Shown piece after piece: positions 31,618 through 39,909 of a stretch of 64,000 nucleotides of DNA. The translations under genes were made by a program, and so were the position numbers. This DNA is from Paracoccus sulfuroxidans. GTDB lineage: Bacteria > Pseudomonadota > Alphaproteobacteria > Rhodobacterales > Rhodobacteraceae. The notes under the pieces are model-generated. The model ran no database searches, was not told where the DNA came from, and was given only the letters and a program-made list of their open reading frames with translations. Every line of letters starts with the position of its first letter. The stretch's first letter is position 1. The stretch is taken from NCBI RefSeq assembly GCF_007830335.1, contig NZ_VLKU01000001.1, positions 434,001 through 498,000 on the forward strand, written 5' to 3'.

Positions 31618-33735
31618 TCAGGTCAGATGCGCGGACGGATCGCGGATGCGCGAGACCTGCGCCACGTCGGATTCCGCCTCAAGCGCGGTCAGCAGCGTGT
31701 GCAGATGTTCACGGTCGCGCAATTCGACCTCGATCCGCAGGCGATAGAAGTCGGGCTTGCGATCCACGAATTCCAGATCCGAGATATTCGCGCCCTGCAG
31801 CCCGATCAGCGTGCAGATGCGCCCCAGAACCCCCGCGTCATGGCGGATCGTCAGGGAAAGCTGCGTCGAATAGGCGGCCGGATGCTGGCCCTCGCGCCAT
31901 TTGAGGTCAACCCAACGGTCGGGGCTGTCCTCGAATTCAGCCAGAACCGGGCAGTCGATGGCATGGATCACCACGCCCTTGCCGCGATAGGTGATGCCGA
32001 TGATCCGCTCGCCCGGAAGCGGGTTACAGCAGGGCGCGCGAGTGAATTCCTGATCCGCCTCAAGCCCGGAGACAGACTTCTTGGCGTCAATTTCACTTTT
32101 CTTTTCAGCAAGTTCCGGATAAAGAATCGAAAGCACTTCATGTGCCGAAATCTCGGCGCTGCCGATGCGCGCCAGCAGTTCATCCGTGTCCGGAAGCGCC
32201 ATGTTGCGCGCGGCGGTGCGCAACGCCTTGTCGCTGACCTTGCGGCCAGCATGTTCAAAGGCCACCCGCATCAGCTCAGACCCCAGCCGGATAAAGCGGC
32301 CGCGATCTTCCTCGCGCAGCGAGCGGCGGATGGCGGCCTTGGCCCGTCCGGTCACCACGATATCCAGCCAGGTGGGCTGCGGACGCTGGCCCGAGGCCGC
32401 AATGATATCGACGGACTGGCCGTTCTTCAGCCGCGTCCACAGCGGTACACGAATACCATCCACTTTGGCGCCGACACAGGAGTTCCCCAGCCGCGTATGG
32501 ATCGCATAGGCGAAATCCAGCGGCGTCGCGCCCTTCGGCAGCGAGATCACATCGCCCTTCGGCGTGAAGCAGAAGACCTGATCGGAATACATCTCAAGCT
32601 TCACATGCTCGAGGAACTCGTCGTGATCCTCTTCGCCGAAACGCTCGGTCAGGCTGGCAATCCATTCGCCTGGGTCGACGGCGAAGGGGTTTTCCGTGCG
32701 CACGCCATCGCGATAGGCCCAATGGGCCGCGACACCGGCCTCGGCGACCTCGTGCATCTGCCGGGTGCGGATCTGCACCTCGACCCGCTTGCCATCACGC
32801 CCCGAGACCGTCGTATGGATCGAGCGATAGCCGTTGGCCTTGGGCTGGCTGATGTAATCCTTGAACCGGCCCGGCACGGCGCGCCAGCGGTGGTGGATCG
32901 CGCCCAGAGTGCGGTAGCAGTCACCCTCGGTCCGGGTGATGATGCGGAAGCCGTAGATGTCCGAAAGGCGCGAGAAGGACAGCTGTTTTTCCTGCATCTT
33001 GCGCCAGATGCTGAACGGACGCTTGGCCCGGCCATAAACGTCGGCCTCGATCCCCTCGCGCTCCAGTTCAATGCGGATGTCCGAGGTGATCTTGGAAATC
33101 ACATCGCCCGAATCGCGCTGCAGCGAGACGAAGCGACGGATGATCGAGTTGCGCGCCTCGGGATTGATAACCTTGAAGGCCAGATCCTCAAGCTCTTCGC
33201 GCATCCATTGCATGCCCATGCGACCGGCCAGCGGCGCATAGATCTCCATCGTCTCGCGGGCCTTCTGGACCTGCTTTTCGGGACGCATGGACTTGATCGT
33301 CCGCATATTGTGCAAACGGTCGGCGAGCTTCACCAGAATGACGCGAAGATCGCGCGACATCGCCATGAAAAGCTTGCGGAAATTCTCGGCCTGCTTGGAA
33401 TGTGCGCCAGAGAGCTGAAGGTTCGTCAGCTTGGTCACGCCATCGACCAGATCGGCCACCTCTTGCCCGAACTGATGCGAAATATCGGTCCAGGTCGAGC
33501 GTGTGTCCTCGATCGTGTCGTGCAGAAGCGCGGTGACGATGGTCGCATCATCCAGCCGCATCTCGGTCAGGATGGCGGCGACGGCGACGGGATGGGTGAA
33601 ATAGGGCTCGCCCGAGTGGCGGAACTGCCCCTCATGCATGCGGCGCCCATATTCATAGGCTTCGCGGATCAACCGCGCATTGGTGCGCGGGTTGTAATTG
33701 CGGATCAGCGCAACAAGGTCTTCGACATCAATCAT
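31618..33735 (-). CDS. rsh: bifunctional (p)ppGpp synthetase/hydrolase (RelA/SpoT homologue)
   Basis: A 705-residue full-length RSH. It has an N-terminal HD hydrolase (GEPYFTHPVAVA and LLHDTIEDT, keeping the HD pair), a synthetase domain (YGFRIITRTEGDCYRTLGAIH, KPNGYRSIHTTV-type region), TGS (DVISLPKGATPLDFAYAIHT) and a C-terminal ACT domain. Both catalytic centres look intact, so it should make and degrade the stringent alarmone. It follows rpoZ by 21 bases, the usual arrangement in proteobacteria. Confidence 0.95.
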   Translation of the reverse strand: MIDVEDLVALIRNYNPRTNARLIREAYEYGRRMHEGQFRHSGEPYFTHPVAVAAILTEMRLDDATIVTALLHDTIEDTRSTWTDISHQFGQEVADLVDGVTKLTNLQLSGAHSKQAENFRKLFMAMSRDLRVILVKLADRLHNMRTIKSMRPEKQVQKARETMEIYAPLAGRMGMQWMREELEDLAFKVINPEARNSIIRRFVSLQRDSGDVISKITSDIRIELEREGIEADVYGRAKRPFSIWRKMQEKQLSFSRLSDIYGFRIITRTEGDCYRTLGAIHHRWRAVPGRFKDYISQPKANGYRSIHTTVSGRDGKRVEVQIRTRQMHEVAEAGVAAHWAYRDGVRTENPFAVDPGEWIASLTERFGEEDHDEFLEHVKLEMYSDQVFCFTPKGDVISLPKGATPLDFAYAIHTRLGNSCVGAKVDGIRVPLWTRLKNGQSVDIIAASGQRPQPTWLDIVVTGRAKAAIRRSLREEDRGRFIRLGSELMRVAFEHAGRKVSDKALRTAARNMALPDTDELLARIGSAEISAHEVLSILYPELAEKKSEIDAKKSVSGLEADQEFTRAPCCNPLPGERIIGITYRGKGVVIHAIDCPVLAEFEDSPDRWVDLKWREGQHPAAYSTQLSLTIRHDAGVLGRICTLIGLQGANISDLEFVDRKPDFYRLRIEVELRDREHLHTLLTALEAESDVAQVSRIRDPSAHLT

Positions 33736-33756
33736 TTCCGCCGAAGACCTCGCGCG

Positions 33757-34113
33757 TTAGTTGCGGCCCTGGGCTTCCATCATCATGCGAAGCATCCGCT
33801 CTTCCGATTCTTCGTCGGCGGGCTTCGGACGATCAACCTCTGCACCCAGCAGAAGCGCCATTGCGTCTTCCTCGGGCTCATCGACCTCGATCTGGGTCTG
33901 GGTCGATTCGATCATGCGCTCGCGCAGCTCGTCGACCGGCTGGGTCTCATCCGCTATTTCGCGCAGCGCGACCACAGGGTTCTTGTCATTGTCGCGGTCG
34001 ATGGTCAGCGGGCTGCCGGCCGCGATTTCACGGGCGCGATGCGCGGCAAGCATCACCACGTCAAAACGGTTCGGGATCTTGTCGACAACGTCTTCGACTG
34101 TAACGCGGGCCAT
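33757..34113 (-). CDS. rpoZ: RNA polymerase omega subunit
   Basis: A 118-residue omega subunit: [20 protein letters not shown] then [17 protein letters not shown], the invariant core, followed by [10 protein letters not shown] and a longer acidic/alphaproteobacterial C-terminal tail with [15 protein letters not shown]. It stabilises beta-prime and is co-transcribed with rsh. A sigma-70-like promoter is visible just upstream, at the end of folK. Confidence 0.95.
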   Translation of the reverse strand: MARVTVEDVVDKIPNRFDVVMLAAHRAREIAAGSPLTIDRDNDKNPVVALREIADETQPVDELRERMIESTQTQIEVDEPEEDAMALLLGAEVDRPKPADEESEERMLRMMMEAQGRN

Positions 34114-34153
34114 CGGTCACCTTTGATTGGAATTTGACTGCGGGCGGAAGAGG

Positions 34154-34184
34154 ATTATCTGTGCATTTTCCGGGGGAATGTCAA
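34154..34184 (-). promoter_or_regulatory. sigma-70-like promoter for rpoZ-rsh
   Basis: Read on the minus strand, TTGACA (34179-34184) is a perfect -35 and GATAAT (34154-34159) a 5/6 -10, with a 19-base spacer. It lies about 40 bases upstream of rpoZ and overlaps the folK stop codon. The spacer is longer than the 17-base optimum. Confidence 0.6.
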
Positions 34185-34774
34185 GGACGCTCGGGCAGCA
34201 TCCCGGTAAATGCCCCCTCAGGCAGCTGATCGCGCATCTCCAGCACCGAAAGGCCAAGGCGCGGGTGGACCCAATCGGGCGCGATCTCGGCCAGAGGGCC
34301 CAGAACGAAGCCGCGGTCCTGCAGGCGCGGATGCGGCAGGATCAACTGTTCGGGCGCGGTACGGGTCTGCTCCTCGGGCGGCAGGGCGCGCCAGCGGTCC
34401 TGCGTGGCATCATCGGGGTGCACCTGATCGCCCACCGCCAAAAGGTCGATGTCGATCCCGCGCGAGGCCCAACGGCCACCGTCCCGGCTGCGGCCCAGAT
34501 CGGCCTCGATCCGGTGGAATTCCTCCAGCAATTCCTGCGCCGGGCGGTCTGAACGCAGTGCCATCGCCGCGTTGACATAGTCGGGCCCGCTGCCCGCCGG
34601 ATGCGCAGGCGTGTGCCAGAAGCGGCTGATCGCGGTCACCGTAACGCCCGGAAGTTGTGCGATTCGGGCGGCGGAGATCCGCAAACTCTCGTCCGGCGAA
34701 CCTGCCGAACTTGGCAGGTTTGCACCTAGGGCGACGAGTACTAGATTTGTGGCTTGACTATACTTCTGGGACAT
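34181..34774 (-). CDS. folK: 2-amino-4-hydroxy-6-hydroxymethyldihydropteridine pyrophosphokinase
   Basis: A 197-residue HPPK: LVALGANLPS at the N-terminus, SRFWHTPAHPAGSGPDYVNAA, and the signature RSRDGGRWASRGIDIDLL with the metal-binding D-x-D, followed by LPHPRLQDRGFVLGPL. It transfers pyrophosphate from ATP to the pterin in folate synthesis, which fits the heavy folate use in this region but is a housekeeping step. The start is 12 bases from the divergent NYN gene. Confidence 0.93.
   Translation of the reverse strand: MSQKYSQATNLVLVALGANLPSSAGSPDESLRISAARIAQLPGVTVTAISRFWHTPAHPAGSGPDYVNAAMALRSDRPAQELLEEFHRIEADLGRSRDGGRWASRGIDIDLLAVGDQVHPDDATQDRWRALPPEEQTRTAPEQLILPHPRLQDRGFVLGPLAEIAPDWVHPRLGLSVLEMRDQLPEGAFTGMLPERP
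34699..34720. repeat. hairpin inside folK 5' end, facing the NYN gene
   Basis: AACCTGCC (34699-34706) and GGCAGGTT (34713-34720) form a perfect 8-base stem with a six-base loop, extendable by a GC pair across one wobble. It lies within folK codons just upstream of the divergent NYN-domain gene, where the NYN promoter must sit. Confidence 0.4.
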
Positions 34775-34785
34775 TTGGAGGGAAC

Positions 34786-35340
34786 GTGTTTTACAAGGAC
34801 GACCGGCTGGCGCTCTTTATAGATGGCTCAAACCTATACGCCGCCGCAAAGTCATTGGGCTTTGATATCGATTACAAACTGCTTCGGCAAGAATTCGAAC
34901 GCCGTGGCAAGCTGATCCGCGCATATTACTATACCGCATTGCTGGACAACGAAGATTACTCGCCCATCCGCCCTCTGGTGGACTGGCTGAACTACAACGG
35001 CTTCACCATGGTGACCAAAGCCGCGCGCGAGTACACGGACACGATGGGCCGCCGCAAGGTCAAGGGCAACATGGATGTCGAGCTGGTGGTCAACGCCATG
35101 GAACTGGCCCCGCGCCTGGACCATGCGGTGCTGTTCTCGGGCGACGGCGATTTCCGTCCGCTGGTCGAGGCATTGCAGCGTCAGGGCGTCCGCGTCTCGG
35201 TGGTGTCGACGCTGCGCAGCCAGCCGCCGATGATCGCCGATGAGCTTCGCCGTCAGGCCGACAACTTCATCGAGCTTGAGGCCCTGCGCGAAGTGATCGG
35301 GCGCCCGCCGCGCGAAGGCGGTCAGGCCCCCGAGGCGTAA
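34786..35340 (+). CDS. NYN-domain (LabA/DUF88-like) putative RNase
   Basis: A 184-residue NYN/PIN-like protein: ALFIDGSNLYAAAKSLG (first catalytic Asp), KGNMDVELVVNAMELAP and HAVLFSGDGDFRPLVEALQRQG (further acidic residues of the metal site). The family is predicted to cut RNA. The GTG at 34786 follows GGAGG and is the only start giving the family length; upstream in-frame codons lie in folK. It ends before a pair of GC-rich hairpins (35343-35380). Confidence 0.88.
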   Translation: MFYKDDRLALFIDGSNLYAAAKSLGFDIDYKLLRQEFERRGKLIRAYYYTALLDNEDYSPIRPLVDWLNYNGFTMVTKAAREYTDTMGRRKVKGNMDVELVVNAMELAPRLDHAVLFSGDGDFRPLVEALQRQGVRVSVVSTLRSQPPMIADELRRQADNFIELEALREVIGRPPREGGQAPEA

Positions 35341-35342
35341 CG

Positions 35343-35380
35343 CAGGGGCCATCCGGCCCCTGCCGGTGGCATTTCTGCCA
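35343..35380 (+). terminator. tandem hairpins after the NYN gene (possible terminator)
   Basis: CAGGGGCC-ATCC-GGCCCCTG (35343-35362) is a strong eight-base stem. It is followed at once by GTGGCA-TTTC-TGCCAC, and then by CCTCTTTT. The T-run after the second hairpin fits a rho-independent terminator. Confidence 0.5.
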
Positions 35381-35463
35381 CGCCCTCTTTTCCATCCGGT
35401 CACGGAGGGAACCCGAGGCCCATCAGGTCGGTTTTCCCGCTGCCAAGGCAAACGGAACCGATT

Positions 35464-36438
35464 GTGACTGCACAAGCCAGACTGTCGCCCGACTTCCACC
35501 CCATGCATGATACGGCGGTGGTCGTGGCGTGCGACGCCAACTATCTGCCCTATGCCGCCACGCCCGCGCTGGCGATGGCTGCACGTCCGGGGCGGGACTT
35601 CGACGTGCTGATCGGCGGTCCTGATCCGCTGGAACTGCCGCAATCGCTGCGCGACACCGGAATCGGCCATGTCGCGGCCAGCGATCCGACCCTGCGCGAG
35701 GCTTTGCCGCTGGATGCCCGCCGCTCTCTGGCGACCTATATGGAGCTGTTTCTGGGCAGCGGCCTTGCCGGGATCTATCGCCGCATTCTGGTTCTGGATG
35801 CCGATATTCTTTATGAGCGCGGCGATCCCGGACGTCTGATGCGGGCCAATATGCTGGGCTGCGCCGTCGCTGCCGTGCGCGACAACAAGCAATGGCGCAC
35901 GCCCGGCCGCAAGGTGTCCGAGTTCCGTGCGCTTGGCGAACCGGCGCATCCCTATTTCAACGCGGGCGTCGTGATGATCGACACCGCCACCTTTCTGGCG
36001 GCCGACCTGCCCGCCCGCGCCGCCGATTTCGCCCGCAACCATCTGGCCGGACTGGGGCGCGATCAGGCGCTGATGAACGGTGTCCTGAAGGGCGACTGGG
36101 CCGAGATCAGCCCGCATTGGAACTGGCAATACACCAGCGCCTCCGCCCAACTGGCCGAGATTGCCGATCCCTGCCTCGTCCATTTCATCGGCACCCGCAA
36201 ACCCTGGTCGGACGCCTCGATCGGGGTCGTGCCCATGCGGATGCGCGCGGCCTTCTCGGATGTGCTGCTGCGCCATTTCCCCGATGCCCCGCCGGTCACG
36301 CAGGCCGAGTTGCGGCACTGGCCCGAAGCCTCCACGCTGCGCAAGGCGCTGTTTCGGCAATGGCGCGCGGCGGGGGCGATGACGCGCTACCTCAACCGCT
36401 TCCCAGACGAATACACGCTGATTTCGGCGCGCGGTTAG
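35464..36438 (+). CDS. glycosyltransferase family 8-like protein
   Basis: A 324-residue GT8-type transferase: VVVACDANYLPYAATPALAMA near the N-terminus, the metal-binding DxD in RILVLDADILYER (about 115-127), YFNAGVVMIDTATF, GRDQALMNGV and the His/Gly ending VHFIGTRKPW. GTG 35464 is used; ATG 35503 would remove 13 residues. It probably adds a sugar to a surface polysaccharide or lipopolysaccharide. It stands alone, convergent with the OmpA-like gene (four-base overlap). Confidence 0.85.
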   Translation: MTAQARLSPDFHPMHDTAVVVACDANYLPYAATPALAMAARPGRDFDVLIGGPDPLELPQSLRDTGIGHVAASDPTLREALPLDARRSLATYMELFLGSGLAGIYRRILVLDADILYERGDPGRLMRANMLGCAVAAVRDNKQWRTPGRKVSEFRALGEPAHPYFNAGVVMIDTATFLAADLPARAADFARNHLAGLGRDQALMNGVLKGDWAEISPHWNWQYTSASAQLAEIADPCLVHFIGTRKPWSDASIGVVPMRMRAAFSDVLLRHFPDAPPVTQAELRHWPEASTLRKALFRQWRAAGAMTRYLNRFPDEYTLISARG

Positions 36439-37868
36439 CGCTCGGTCAGCTTCAGCTCGATCCGGCGGTTCTGGGCGCGGGCCTCGGGGCTGTCGCCTTC
36501 AGTCACCGGACGGGTGTCGGCAAAGCCCGTCGCCGCCAGACGGTTCGCCGGGAAGCCCAGATCATCGACCATATAGCGCACCACCGCCAAAGCGCGCGCC
36601 TGGCTGAGTTCCCAGTTGTCGCGGTAGCGCCCCTGCCCCGACAGCGGCTGGCTGTCGGTGTGGCCATCGACGCGGATGATCCAGTCGATCTCGGGCGGGA
36701 TCTCGGTCGCGACATCGCGCAGCATCTGGGCCACGCGCGCGATCTGCGCCTGCCCTTCGGACGACAGCGTCGCCTCACCAGTCGGGAACAGCACCTCGGA
36801 GGAGAAGACGAAGCGGTCGCCCACGACCTTCACCCCTTCGCGTCCCTCAAGGATCTGCGACAGGCGTCCAAAGAACTCCGAGCGGTAGCGGGCCAGATCC
36901 TTGGCCTCCGCCTCGGCCTTCTCGCGGGCCTCGGTCTCCAGCGCCAGACGCTTGCGCTCTTCATCGGCGGCGCGCAGCAGGGCAGTGTTCAGCTGCCGCC
37001 CCAGATCCTCGACCTTCAGATCGGCCTCTTGCTGCTGCGTGTCGGCGGCATTCAGCACCGCCTGCAGGCTGCCAAGCTGGGTGTTCAGCTGCGCGACCTG
37101 CTGGTTCAGCAAGGCCACGCGGCGCTGATCCTCGGTCGAGAGCGCCTCCTGATCCTTCAACTGCCCCTGCGCCAGCGCCAGCAGCGCCGCCTGACGCTCG
37201 GCCTCGGTCGCCTGAGTGTCGGCGCGCTCGGCCAGTTCCTTTTTCGCGGCATCGGCTGCGGCCAGCAGGGTCAGGGTTTCTTCCGCCTTCTTGCGCTCTT
37301 CCTCCAGCCGCAGGTTCATCGCGGTGATCTCGGCATCGGACCGGCTCAGCCGGTCACGCAGCGCTTGCGCCGCGGCGGCATCGGCCAGACGGCGGACCTC
37401 GGCCTCGGAGAGCTGCGCGGTGCTGTCCTGCAGCTTGTCCTCGGTCGCCTTCAGCGCCTCGCCGGTCTCGGCATTGCGGCGGCGCAGATCAGCAATCATC
37501 GCCTCCAGCGCCTCGCGCCGGGCGGCGGCCAGCCGTGCAGCCTCGGTCTGGGCGTCGATCTCTTGCCGGGCACCCGCGATCTCTTGCTCCGAGGCGCGCA
37601 GACGCTCGCGTTCGGCCAGCAGATCACGGTCCAGCGTCTCCGCCCGCTCATCCGAGATCGCCAGCGCATCCGACAGCTGCGACACCTGCCCGCCCAGGCG
37701 GTCAAGCTCGCTGTCCTGCGTGGTAATCGTGTCGCGCATCACCGATTGCAGCACCATGAAGATCGTCAGCGCAAAGATCAGCACCATCAGCAGCGCGGAC
37801 AAGGCGTCCACGAAGCCCGGCCAGACATTGCTGGAAAAGCGATCCCCACTGCCGCGGCTAAGCCCCAT
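36435..37868 (-). CDS. MotB/OmpA-like peptidoglycan-binding protein with long coiled coil
   Basis: A 477-residue protein: one N-terminal membrane helix (about 22-44) preceded by WPGFVDALSALLM, where D21 sits where MotB and ZorB have the ion-binding aspartate. A long Ala/Glu/Gln-rich coiled coil follows (about 50-335), and then an OmpA-type peptidoglycan domain (about 350-477) with VDGHTDSQPL, NWELSQARALAVVRYM and NRRIELKL. It overlaps by 11 bases the MotA/ExbB-like gene, so the two form a stator-like membrane motor complex. No flagellar genes are near, and its job is unknown. Confidence 0.87.
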   Translation of the reverse strand: MGLSRGSGDRFSSNVWPGFVDALSALLMVLIFALTIFMVLQSVMRDTITTQDSELDRLGGQVSQLSDALAISDERAETLDRDLLAERERLRASEQEIAGARQEIDAQTEAARLAAARREALEAMIADLRRRNAETGEALKATEDKLQDSTAQLSEAEVRRLADAAAAQALRDRLSRSDAEITAMNLRLEEERKKAEETLTLLAAADAAKKELAERADTQATEAERQAALLALAQGQLKDQEALSTEDQRRVALLNQQVAQLNTQLGSLQAVLNAADTQQQEADLKVEDLGRQLNTALLRAADEERKRLALETEAREKAEAEAKDLARYRSEFFGRLSQILEGREGVKVVGDRFVFSSEVLFPTGEATLSSEGQAQIARVAQMLRDVATEIPPEIDWIIRVDGHTDSQPLSGQGRYRDNWELSQARALAVVRYMVDDLGFPANRLAATGFADTRPVTEGDSPEARAQNRRIELKLTER

Positions 37869-39183
37869 CGCGGCGCTCCATCCGCTGGATTGCCGCCGTC
37901 AGCGCCGCCAGATCCTGCCGCAGCTCGGCCACCATACGCGCATTGCTGGACGAGGATTCCTCGACCAGCCGGCCCAGCTGCACGTCGATGGAGCGCAGGC
38001 GCATCCGCGCCTCGCCCCCGTCATCGGCCTCGACCGGCTCGGCGCCCTGCGCAATCAACCGCTCCTGCCCGTCAGCCAGCCGATTGAGCGCCTTGGTCAG
38101 CGCGGCCGAGCGGGCCACCGTCGCCTCGCTGTCGGCCAGAATATGGTTCGTCAGCCGTTCAACCCCCTGCGCCATGGCCAGCGCGCGCGCGTCTGCGGCC
38201 TGCCCTTCAGCATCGCGACGTTCATCGCGGCGGGCATAGAATTCCTGCAACTGCCCCATCTGCATCGCGACCTGATCCAGAAAGCCCGCGATGGTCGCGT
38301 GATCGACACCGCTCTCGGAATCGCCGCCCGCCATGCCGATGCGGGTAAAGCTGGTCAGCCACTCCTCCAGCTCGCGATAGAAGCGGTTCTGGCCATGGGT
38401 CACGAACAGCTCCAAAAGGCCCACCACCAGCGAGCCCGCGAGGCCCAGAAGCGAACTGGAGAAAGCCGTCGCCATCCCGCCCAGCTGCGCCTCAAGCCCG
38501 TTCATCAGCTGGGCAAAAACGTCGATGCTGGTCTGGCCTTCTTTCGGGGCCAGATGGCGAATGGTCTCGACAATCGCCGGGATGGTCGTCGCCAGCCCGT
38601 AGAAGGTCCCCAAGAGGCCAAGGAAGATCAACAGGCTGGTCAGATAGCGGGTGATGTCGCGCGCCTCATCGACCCGCTGCCCCACGGAATCAAGGATCGA
38701 GCGCGCCGACCCGGTCGAGATCACCCCGCCAATCGGCCCCCGCGTCCCCAGAAGGGCCGCCAGCGGTGCCAGCAGGCGCGGCGCGTCGTCGGTCTCCACC
38801 TCGGGGCTGGCGGCAAGGCCGCTTTCCAACGCGTTGCGGCGGCGCTTGGCAAAGCGCTCGATCCAGCTGACCGAGGTGATCAGCTGCGCCACCTGCCACA
38901 GGCAGGTCAGCACGCCCAGCACGAAGACGCCCAGAATCAGCCCGTTCAGGAACCGGTTCGCCGAGAAGATCGACAGGATGCGGCCATAGGCCAGCCAGCC
39001 GCCGACGGCGACCAGCGCCATGACGATCAGCATCAGGACGATCTGCCTGACAGGTTGCGAGAATTCTGGCTGCGAGGGTCCCGCATCGGGCGCCGCTCTT
39101 CGGCTGGCTGCAAGGCGCTGGCGGCTCTTGCGTTGGAAGTCTTTGTTTTCGCCGTCGAAGGTTTCGGCGTCGTCTTGGGACAC
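37858..39183 (-). CDS. MotA/TolQ/ExbB-like proton channel protein
   Basis: A 441-residue membrane protein with a basic N-terminus and hydrophobic helices at about 47-68 and 80-100, then the TolQ/MotA-type pair YLTSLLIFLGLLGTFYGLATTI (about 178-199) and MATAFSSSLLGLAGSLVVGLL (about 235-255). Its C-terminal half is helical and charged. Partnered with the OmpA-like gene it would form a 5:2-type ion-driven complex. The pair resembles ZorA-ZorB in outline, but no ZorC/ZorD/ZorE is present. Such stand-alone pairs recur in alphaproteobacteria. Confidence 0.85.
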   Translation of the reverse strand: MSQDDAETFDGENKDFQRKSRQRLAASRRAAPDAGPSQPEFSQPVRQIVLMLIVMALVAVGGWLAYGRILSIFSANRFLNGLILGVFVLGVLTCLWQVAQLITSVSWIERFAKRRRNALESGLAASPEVETDDAPRLLAPLAALLGTRGPIGGVISTGSARSILDSVGQRVDEARDITRYLTSLLIFLGLLGTFYGLATTIPAIVETIRHLAPKEGQTSIDVFAQLMNGLEAQLGGMATAFSSSLLGLAGSLVVGLLELFVTHGQNRFYRELEEWLTSFTRIGMAGGDSESGVDHATIAGFLDQVAMQMGQLQEFYARRDERRDAEGQAADARALAMAQGVERLTNHILADSEATVARSAALTKALNRLADGQERLIAQGAEPVEADDGGEARMRLRSIDVQLGRLVEESSSSNARMVAELRQDLAALTAAIQRMERRDGA

Positions 39184-39267
39184 GGTTGCTCCCCCGCTCC
39201 GTCATTTCGCTGGCAGCTTATGCGGAGGAACGCGATCTGCCAAGCGCTGCGGTCCGCGCGGCGGCGC

Positions 39268-39819
39268 TCAGCCCCGCATCAGGTCGCGCACATGGCGCGC
39301 CAATTCGTCCAGATCGGGGTCCTGCATCCCCAGTTGGGTCAGGTGATCGGCGGTATTGAACAGATAATCGGCATTGGGCCCGCGCCCGCCCACCGCACGC
39401 GAAATGATCCGCGCCTGCTCATCAAGGCTCAGCGCGCCGATATATTGCTCGTGATCGCGGCGCATCACATAGGTGATCGCCTGCACCTGACGCCCGTCCG
39501 ACAGCAGGATCGGCAGCACAAGTTCGTGATAGGCATTCGTCGCGAGTTCGCGGGCGCGCAGATCGGTATGGGTGGCCTGCCAATCCGCGCCGTCGACCCG
39601 CAGCGCCAGCCCCTGACAATGCGCCCCGGGCTTTTCATCCAGCGCCAGCACCAGCCCCGGCGCCTCCAGCGTGCCGCGAAACACCACCGAGGTCATGCAA
39701 AAGCTGCGCGCATAGCCGTCGATGCGCCCACCCACGGCCTCGGCCACCGGGAATCCCGGATCCCACATCAGCGAACCGTAAGCGAAAACCCAGTGTTCAC
39801 TCGGCTTTAACGAAGCCAT
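39268..39819 (-). CDS. ChaC-type gamma-glutamylcyclotransferase
   Basis: A 183-residue protein with WVFAYGSLMWDPGF at the N-terminus (the YGSL substrate loop), SVVFRGTLEAPGLVLALD, and ATNAYHELVLPI with the region of the catalytic Glu. Bacterial ChaC enzymes release 5-oxoproline from gamma-glutamyl peptides, chiefly glutathione. It is a single-gene unit; the region 39184-39267 between it and the MotA-like gene shows nothing notable. Confidence 0.9.
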   Translation of the reverse strand: MASLKPSEHWVFAYGSLMWDPGFPVAEAVGGRIDGYARSFCMTSVVFRGTLEAPGLVLALDEKPGAHCQGLALRVDGADWQATHTDLRARELATNAYHELVLPILLSDGRQVQAITYVMRRDHEQYIGALSLDEQARIISRAVGGRGPNADYLFNTADHLTQLGMQDPDLDELARHVRDLMRG

Positions 39820-39909
39820 CCTACAACGTCCGCATGCCCTTTTCCTTGGGGGTAACTTAGGTCAGGATGGCCGACGTTCCAAGGCGGGAACCTTGCTGAT
39901 GAGGCCCTG

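Noticed and set aside
31627..34137. An 836-codon open frame on the plus strand opposite rsh and rpoZ
   Set aside because: It mirrors conserved genes, has a low-complexity Arg/His/Gln-rich translation and no convincing start.
36435..39183. Zorya antiphage system
   Set aside because: Only the ZorA/ZorB-like outline is present. There is no ZorC, ZorD helicase or ZorE nuclease near, and such pairs are widespread without defence genes.
37216..39810. An 864-codon open frame on the plus strand opposite the motor pair and ChaC
   Set aside because: It is a shadow frame; the coiled coil and OmpA and MotA motifs are on the minus strand.
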